Assembly (NCBI GenBank): GCA_003252075.1
Contig: QKDO01000027.1
Coordinates: forward strand, 1 to 35,889
DNA length: 35,889 nt
From: Nitrospirota bacterium
Lineage (GTDB): Bacteria > Nitrospirota > Thermodesulfovibrionia > Thermodesulfovibrionales > UBA6898
Direction: 5' to 3'
Shown here: piece after piece, positions 31,479-35,889 of the stretch
How positions within the stretch are numbered: position 1 is the first letter of the stretch
Layout: each line of letters starts with the position of its first letter
Made by a program: the position numbers and the translations under genes
The notes under the pieces: model-generated
Databases searched by the model: none
What the model was told of the DNA's origin: nothing
Seen by the model: only the letters and a program-made list of their open reading frames with translations

Positions 31479-32449
31479 AAAACATTGCAATTACTATGGG
31501 CGACCCTGCAGGCATTGGGCCTGAAATCATTGCACGCGCTGTGTCCAATTCGGAGATCCAGAAAATCTGCCGACCGGTCGTCATTGGCTCTCGCGACATT
31601 CTTGAGGAGTCATTCGGGCTTGCGGGACAGTTTTTCAGGCCAAACGTGATCACATCAGTCGCAATGGTCGACCCTTCCCCTGGGACAGTAAATATCATGG
31701 ATATTGGCTCGATCAGAGACTTCCGCCGACAGGGGGCATCTGCGGAGGGAGGGAAAGCATCTGCTGCCTGCATAAAAAAAGCTGTTGAGCTCGCCTTGAA
31801 CAAACAGGTCGATGCAGTCGTCACCGCTCCGATCTCAAAAGAAGCGTTCAAGGCAGCAGGATTGAAGTGGCCGGGACATACGGAAATGCTCGCCGAACTG
31901 ACCAGGACAACAGAATATGCGATGATGCTCACCGGCGGTCCGCTTCGGGTGATCCTCGTGACCATACATACTGCCTTACGGAATGTGCCCGCTCTGATCA
32001 CGAAAGCGTCTGTCCTTAAGACAATCCTTCTCGCGAAAAAAGCCTGTGATATGCTGGAGTTGAAAGACCCTGACATTGCTGTGGCCGGACTGAACCCTCA
32101 TGCCGGCGAGACAGGAATTTTCGGCCGTGAAGAAATCGAAGCCATATCGCCTGCTGTCGAGGATGCGCAGCGGCAGGGACTTCCGGTCAGCGGACCCTAC
32201 CCTCCAGATACTATATTCCATAAGGCATATAAGGGCGAGGTTGATATCATTGTCTGCATGTACCATGATCAGGGACTAATCCCCTTGAAGATGATCTGCT
32301 TTGATACCGGGGTGAATGTGACTGTCGGTCTGCCGATCATCAGGACATCTCCTGACCACGGCACTGCCTATGATATTGCATGGAAAGGCATCGCCAGCCC
32401 CTCAAGCATGATCGAAGCAATACGGCTTGCTGTAAGGCTGCAGATCTGA
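31475..32449 (+). CDS. pdxA: 4-hydroxythreonine-4-phosphate dehydrogenase
   Basis: A 324-residue PdxA. It oxidises 4-phosphohydroxy-L-threonine with NAD+ in the DXP-dependent pyridoxal 5'-phosphate pathway. The start reads [13 protein letters not shown]. The metal-binding histidines are in [26 protein letters not shown] and [24 protein letters not shown] is also typical. Length agrees with the family (about 330). It overlaps yjbQ by four bases and touches rsmA without a gap (TGA then ATG), the conserved pdxA-rsmA pairing known from E. coli. Confidence 0.96.
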   Translation: MKNIAITMGDPAGIGPEIIARAVSNSEIQKICRPVVIGSRDILEESFGLAGQFFRPNVITSVAMVDPSPGTVNIMDIGSIRDFRRQGASAEGGKASAACIKKAVELALNKQVDAVVTAPISKEAFKAAGLKWPGHTEMLAELTRTTEYAMMLTGGPLRVILVTIHTALRNVPALITKASVLKTILLAKKACDMLELKDPDIAVAGLNPHAGETGIFGREEIEAISPAVEDAQRQGLPVSGPYPPDTIFHKAYKGEVDIIVCMYHDQGLIPLKMICFDTGVNVTVGLPIIRTSPDHGTAYDIAWKGIASPSSMIEAIRLAVRLQI

Positions 32450-33214
32450 ATGCCGAAAAAACATCTTGGCCAGAATTTCCTCTCTGATCCGTCGATACTC
32501 ACCAGGATAATCTCCGCAGCCGATCTATCAGCCGAGGATACCATCGTCGAGATAGGGCCTGGCCCGGGACGCTTGACCCGTATGCTCGCAGAACGGGTAA
32601 GACATCTTATTGCTATCGAGCTTGACCACGAACTCTATCAAAGGCTCGCGGGTGATTTTATCGCCTACAGAAATGTGGAGATTGTTCACGGAGATGTTCT
32701 GCACTACCCATTCGAGGCTCTTGATGTGTTCAAGGTCGTAGCCAACATTCCTTACTATATAACCACCCCCATCATTTTCAGGCTGCTCGATGCAAAACAG
32801 AATCTCAAAAGCATGACCCTGACAATACAGAAAGAGGTTGCCCAGAGAATCGTAGCTACACCTGGCAGCAAGGATTACGGGGTACTTTCCATCAGCACGC
32901 AGTATCATGCAGAGTCCGAACTTAAGTTCATCATACCCAAAGAAGTCTTTAGACCTGTACCAAAGGTTGATTCTGCCGTTGTCCATATGATCATACGCAG
33001 CAAGCCGCCAGTATCCGTGAGGGACGAGAAACTCTTCTTCAGCATAATTCGCACGGCTTTCTCTCAGCGGAGAAAGACCCTGTCGAACTCCCTTAAACCA
33101 TTGGGTCAGGATATCAAGAGCGTATTGACCGTTGCCGGGATTGACCCGCAGAGAAGGCCCGAGACCTTGAGCATCCAAGAGTTTGCACGTTTGTCTGATT
33201 TTCTGACAAAATGA
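32450..33214 (+). CDS. rsmA: 16S rRNA (adenine1518/1519-N6) dimethyltransferase
   Basis: A 254-residue KsgA/RsmA. It dimethylates two adjacent adenosines near the 3' end of 16S rRNA late in 30S assembly, using SAM. Motifs: KKHLGQNFLSDP at the N-terminus, VEIGPGPGRLTRML (SAM loop), LIAIELDHELYQRL, and the catalytic NIPYYITTPI. The end carries the usual helical domain (RTAFSQRRKTLSNSL). It starts on the base after the pdxA stop codon and is followed by a hairpin. Confidence 0.97.
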   Translation: MPKKHLGQNFLSDPSILTRIISAADLSAEDTIVEIGPGPGRLTRMLAERVRHLIAIELDHELYQRLAGDFIAYRNVEIVHGDVLHYPFEALDVFKVVANIPYYITTPIIFRLLDAKQNLKSMTLTIQKEVAQRIVATPGSKDYGVLSISTQYHAESELKFIIPKEVFRPVPKVDSAVVHMIIRSKPPVSVRDEKLFFSIIRTAFSQRRKTLSNSLKPLGQDIKSVLTVAGIDPQRRPETLSIQEFARLSDFLTK

Positions 33215-33218
33215 AAAG

Positions 33219-33250
33219 AGGCTATGCCTTCTTGAATAAAGGCATAGCCT
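33219..33250. terminator. Hairpin terminator between rsmA and the cytochrome gene
   Basis: AGGCTATGCC (33219-33228) and GGCATAGCCT (33241-33250) form a perfect 10-bp stem with a 12-base loop. On the minus strand it is followed by CTTTTCATTTTG, a reasonable U-rich tail, so it best fits the cytochrome transcript. On the plus strand the tail is poor. Confidence 0.7.
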
Positions 33251-33266
33251 ATCAATACATGCGCAA

Positions 33267-33590
33267 TTACTCCTTGTCGAGAGATACCTCCCTTGTTATT
33301 GTGTGAATCGGGTACTTGTTGTCTGGATTTACCGCCTCATAGAAGAGATTAACGGTTATGTCCGCTGTCCGTACCCCCTCAGGGAGATCAAACTCAAATG
33401 TTTCTTTTTTTGCCTGATGCGGCTGGATACTTGTGTCCCGAATATTCGCAACTTTCCACTGCGCGCCATATTTCTCCTTTGTATCGCGACAGTTCGTTGC
33501 CTGAGGATGATAATGTCTTTCTTCTTTACCGATCTCTTTGCCCTCTGCTGTCTTTGCGGTCACTTCCAGGACCACTCGGTTGTGCGATGG
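33267..33590 (-). pseudogene. C-terminal part of the multihaem cytochrome, beyond an in-frame TGA
   Basis: Directly after the TGA at 33593-33591 the same frame continues PSHNRVVLEVTAKTAEGKEI and on to a normal end at 33267 (YPIHTITREVSLDKE). This is the beta-sandwich tail that usually follows the GHRxPxG motif in such cytochromes. An ATG at 33575 could start it alone, but it has no ribosome-binding site or signal peptide, and the tail makes no sense as a separate protein. It is therefore part of the upstream gene, separated by one codon. Confidence 0.7.
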
Positions 33591-34484
33591 TCAACCATCA
33601 GGGATGCGGTGGCCCGCATTAGAAGTAATTTTCGTGGTAACTATAACCTTCGGCGTATACGCATTAGCCTTTCGCAGCCACTCGTAACCAAGGGTTTCAA
33701 CATGGAGAGAAAGCGCGCTGGCAAGGAGTTCGGATGTCTGCTTTTCATCGTTAAAGTTGGGCGCGATAAGATGGTCGCCTTTCTTCATATGACATTCCTG
33801 GCACGACTGGGTGCCGCCTCCAGAAACATAATTATGGAGATAGCTCCCATAGAGGTTTGCGCACTGAAATGCCTGGTCAAATTCAAGATTCGGCCCGAGT
33901 CCATGGCATTGCCCGCAGTAAACAGAGTTGTTCATGATAGCGCTCTTTTTGACTGTCTTGAATGTAGCGTCCGGATGTGATGTAACCTCTTTTACGCTGT
34001 ACAGAACTCCCTTTTCCGGTCCGCCTAATTCCCGCTTGTGAATGATCGCCTTTTCATTGTGGCACACGATACAGGTAATCTGCAGTTTAGCAACTTTTTC
34101 CGAGTCCTTGGCAAGCAATGCCTCTGTCAACTCGACCGCGACCGAGTCTTCTGCATGCGTAACAGCCTGTGGAAGGTGACACTTGAAACAAGGAAAGTTG
34201 CCGATTTTCATTTTCTTGGGATCGTCCTCAGAAAAAGCAGTGCTCCCTTTTTCCCCTTTCTTGAGAGCAAGCGGAGTGAGCATTAGCCCACCTTTTACTC
34301 CCATCAACGGCCGTGCATGATGAGACTTCTCCCACTGCGCATAGATTTCGGCATGGCAGGATTTACACGGACTTGAATCGAACATTTTTGCAAGCTCATC
34401 GATGGTCTTTGCCTTTTGTGCCTCAACATTGGAGAGAGGCATCACGAAAAAGGTTGCGATCAACAACAACAGAATAATACGCAT
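33591..34484 (-). CDS. Pentahaem c-type cytochrome, ending at an in-frame TGA
   Basis: An exported cytochrome with signal peptide MRIILLLLIATFFVMPLSNV and five CXXCH haem sites at about residues 40 (CKSCH), 99 (CFKCH), 138 (CIVCH), 190 (CGQCH) and 228 (CQECH), plus the W-x-x-S-x-H pattern (QWEKSHHARPL) seen in c554/hydroxylamine-oxidoreductase-type multihaem proteins. The start at 34484 is set by AAGGAGGAGAT; the frame is open upstream to 34586 without protein-like sequence. At codon 298, after NAGHRIPDG, a TGA interrupts the frame, which otherwise runs on to 33267 for 405 codons. It should be periplasmic and carry electrons; the partner is unknown. The TGA may be a mutation, an error or a recoded codon. 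Confidence 0.85.
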   Translation of the reverse strand: MRIILLLLIATFFVMPLSNVEAQKAKTIDELAKMFDSSPCKSCHAEIYAQWEKSHHARPLMGVKGGLMLTPLALKKGEKGSTAFSEDDPKKMKIGNFPCFKCHLPQAVTHAEDSVAVELTEALLAKDSEKVAKLQITCIVCHNEKAIIHKRELGGPEKGVLYSVKEVTSHPDATFKTVKKSAIMNNSVYCGQCHGLGPNLEFDQAFQCANLYGSYLHNYVSGGGTQSCQECHMKKGDHLIAPNFNDEKQTSELLASALSLHVETLGYEWLRKANAYTPKVIVTTKITSNAGHRIPDG

Positions 34485-34579
34485 ATCTCCTCCTTTTTCC
34501 CTTGATATTTTGGAACACCGCGAGAGACCCTGTTTCCCCCAACAGGATATAAGATGCTCATCACCCCCTTTTCCCTTTA

Positions 34580-35889
34580 TGTACACTTATAGCTTGAGAT
34601 GAACATCATGTCAAGAGACAACATGGTTTTTCCTTCAGATAGGTATAGACATACTTTCCAGTTATTGAAATCAGGGGGAGGGGATGGGTCAAGGGAAGAG
34701 GAGGCTATAGAAAGGACAGAGGCTATCTATCACATCCTCGCTATACTGAGGAAGTTGGGGGTTCGTTGGCAGCGGACACCGAAGCAACTTCCTGGATGGA
34801 GGGACAGCCTATGATTACATACCATGAACTGCGGGAAATTTCACCCCAAAAAGCACGGGGGCTTGTACGGAAGGTGTTGGTGAAACAAGGTGGCGATGTG
34901 AGCAAGACAGCGAGGATTCTGAATGTCTCCCGCCCTACAGTACGAGTACGTCGGGCACGGGATGGGAAGCTTGAAGACAAAAGCAGGCGACCGCTTCATT
35001 CACCGACAAAGACGGCAAGCCACTTTGAGGAGCTGATCGTGCGGGAGGCAAAACGCACAGGGTTCCGGTACCGGAGGCTGGCGGGATATCTGCGGAAAAA
35101 GCTCAGCCTGAGATTCCCGGAGGATACCGTCAAGGCGATCCTCAGAAGCAATGGACTGAAGAAAAAGACCAGAAAGACCGCCAATGCCCGCAGAAGACCT
35201 CTGTACGACTATGAAGCCCTTATGCCTTTTCAGGAACTCCAATTAGACACCAAGCACATTCTGGACAAAGACGCCTTGCCCGCCGAGGTCTATGCCCATA
35301 TCAAACACTATCAGCTGCCCCTCTTTGAGTGGAATATCATCGATGTGGCAACACGTATCCGTTTTACCGCTTATTCCCATGAGCTGAACGCTGTCTTTGC
35401 CACAATGTTTCTGTCCCTCGTCCTGCTATGGCTCAGGGCGCATAATGTCACGGGGTCAATCCGTATTCGCCTGGACAATGGCACAGAGTTCTGCGGAGGA
35501 AGTCCGCGCAAGCTTGAACTGTGCAATGAGTACCTCTCCTGGTTCGACGCCTCGCTCGACCCCATACCCCCCGGTGCAAAGCATCTGCAGGCCATTGTGG
35601 AAAACTCCCATAAGGCAGACGATGAGTATTTCCTTATGATTCATGCTGAGCGCTGCAGGTCAACCGCTCAGTTCCTTATGAAGGCCCAGCAATGGCAGGA
35701 TACCTGGAACTGCTATCGCCCCAGTTACGGTATTGCCGTGCATGGGCTCACTCCCCAAGAAAAACTCAAATCTTCCCATGCGATGATCCAATGTCATGTG
35801 CTACAGTTTCCCGTGGTGCTTATGGAGAATGTGTTAAAATCCCTCGGGGTATTTACTGCGGCGCTAAAGCTCCATAGATCTGGAAAGTA
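34580..35889 (+). mobile_element. Insertion sequence (IS481-like), left part, cut by the window end
   Basis: The element contains a DDE transposase gene reaching the window edge. Its left end is not certain; TGTACACTTATAGC from 34580 is a candidate because IS481-family ends often begin with TGT. An imperfect palindrome, CATGTC (34607-34612) and GACAACATG (34617-34625), lies just inside. The roughly 230 bases between this end and the transposase carry a 71-codon frame that I do not accept as a gene. The right end is outside the window, so inverted and direct repeats cannot be checked. It inserted upstream of the cytochrome gene, within about 100 bases of its start. Confidence 0.6.
34811..35889 (+). 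CDS. DDE transposase with rve/integrase core, possibly complete but for its stop codon
   Basis: An open frame of 359 codons runs to the window edge. The N-terminal HTH reads QGGDVSKTARILNVSRPTVR, followed by a second DNA-binding region (RRLAGYLRKKLSLRFPEDTV). The integrase core has the three acidic residues: QELQLDTKHI, RIRLDNGTEFCGG and AIVENSHKADDEYF. The Pro-rich LTPQEKL near the end is usual for IS481/IS3-type enzymes. GGAGGG lies before the ATG. The last two bases are TA after Lys, so the stop may be the very next base. The reading frame is intact, so the element may be active. Confidence 0.85.
   Translation, partial: MITYHELREISPQKARGLVRKVLVKQGGDVSKTARILNVSRPTVRVRRARDGKLEDKSRRPLHSPTKTASHFEELIVREAKRTGFRYRRLAGYLRKKLSLRFPEDTVKAILRSNGLKKKTRKTANARRRPLYDYEALMPFQELQLDTKHILDKDALPAEVYAHIKHYQLPLFEWNIIDVATRIRFTAYSHELNAVFATMFLSLVLLWLRAHNVTGSIRIRLDNGTEFCGGSPRKLELCNEYLSWFDASLDPIPPGAKHLQAIVENSHKADDEYFLMIHAERCRSTAQFLMKAQQWQDTWNCYRPSYGIAVHGLTPQEKLKSSHAMIQCHVLQFPVVLMENVLKSLGVFTAALKLHRSGK

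Noticed and set aside
33570-33593. Stem-loop at the cytochrome TGA as a bacterial SECIS element
   Set aside because: The stem includes the TGA itself and the loop is only about 7-15 bases downstream, without the conserved loop G and bulged U; kept only as a weak point in the TGA finding.
34599-34814. 71-codon plus-strand frame ending in ATGA overlap with the transposase start
   Set aside because: No recognisable motif, no ribosome-binding site, and it lies in the end region of the insertion sequence; the overlap is probably chance.
1-35889. CRISPR array, prophage, toxin-antitoxin pair or other defence system
   Set aside because: No direct-repeat array, phage structural gene or recognisable toxin-antitoxin pair is visible on either strand; the only mobile element is the insertion sequence at the right edge.

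Overview
The window looks like a chromosomal segment of a Gram-negative, anaerobic sulfur-metabolising bacterium. Its best fit is a sulfate-reducing or sulfur-disproportionating member of the Nitrospirota (Thermodesulfovibrio-like lineage). That placement is inference from the dissimilatory adk-sat-aprBA-qmoABC-hppA gene set, a multihaem cytochrome, peptidoglycan genes and large c-di-GMP-type signalling proteins. No rRNA marker is present to confirm it, and dsrAB is absent, so the direction of the sulfur pathway (reduction, oxidation or disproportionation) cannot be read from this window.

Layout. (1) 1-2335, plus strand: the end of a frameshifted L,D-transpeptidase coupled to a MepK-like murein endopeptidase, an unrecognised protein, and a CinA-type molybdopterin-binding-domain protein. 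(2) 2392-6206, mostly minus strand: a small Fe-S-type protein behind a CRP/FNR-like promoter, then a decayed stretch (ABC ATPase remnant, twice-frameshifted DUF5684-type membrane protein, possible third remnant) around an intact TPR lipo/periplasmic protein, then a YkgJ-type cysteine-cluster protein. (3) 6529-6921: a plus-strand gene of unknown function, convergent with the next block and separated from it by a strong terminator. (4) 19925-7014, minus strand: rdgB, then the core of the window, adk-sat-aprB-aprA-qmoA-qmoB-qmoC-CBS protein-hppA. (5) 20012-25635, plus strand: an RDD protein and the cell-shape operon mreB-mreC-mreD-mrdA-rodA, followed by a tRNA-Met(CAT). (6) 25818-30670, minus strand: ogt, an 1127-residue hybrid histidine kinase with a Rossmann-like N-terminus and a degenerate GGDEF C-terminus, and an overlapping REC-HD-GYP regulator. 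(7) 30763-33214: a DUF3553 protein (minus), then yjbQ-pdxA-rsmA (plus). (8) 33267-34484, minus: a pentahaem c-type cytochrome gene interrupted by an in-frame TGA. (9) 34580-end: the left part of an insertion sequence with a DDE transposase, cut by the window edge.

How the genes work together. Sat makes APS and PPi from sulfate and ATP. HppA hydrolyses PPi while pumping protons. AprBA reduces APS to sulfite and AMP with electrons delivered from the quinone pool by QmoABC. Adk converts AMP plus ATP to 2 ADP. One strand therefore carries the full sulfate-activation circuit with both by-product recycling enzymes, and a two-CBS-domain protein that may sense adenylates sits inside it. Hairpins mark the sat|aprB, aprA|qmoA and qmoB|qmoC junctions, which suggests the unit is divided into separately expressed or differently stable mRNA segments. 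The sat gene itself has a different base and codon character from its neighbours and may have been acquired.

Most notable points: the tandem hairpins sharing a tip sequence between aprA and qmoA; the apparently foreign sat; the single TGA inside the cytochrome; the Rossmann-GAF-PAS-HK-REC-REC-degenerate GGDEF protein; a class II-like CRP/FNR promoter; and a group of genes whose -10 boxes lie only 5-7 bases before the start codon, as expected for leaderless mRNAs.
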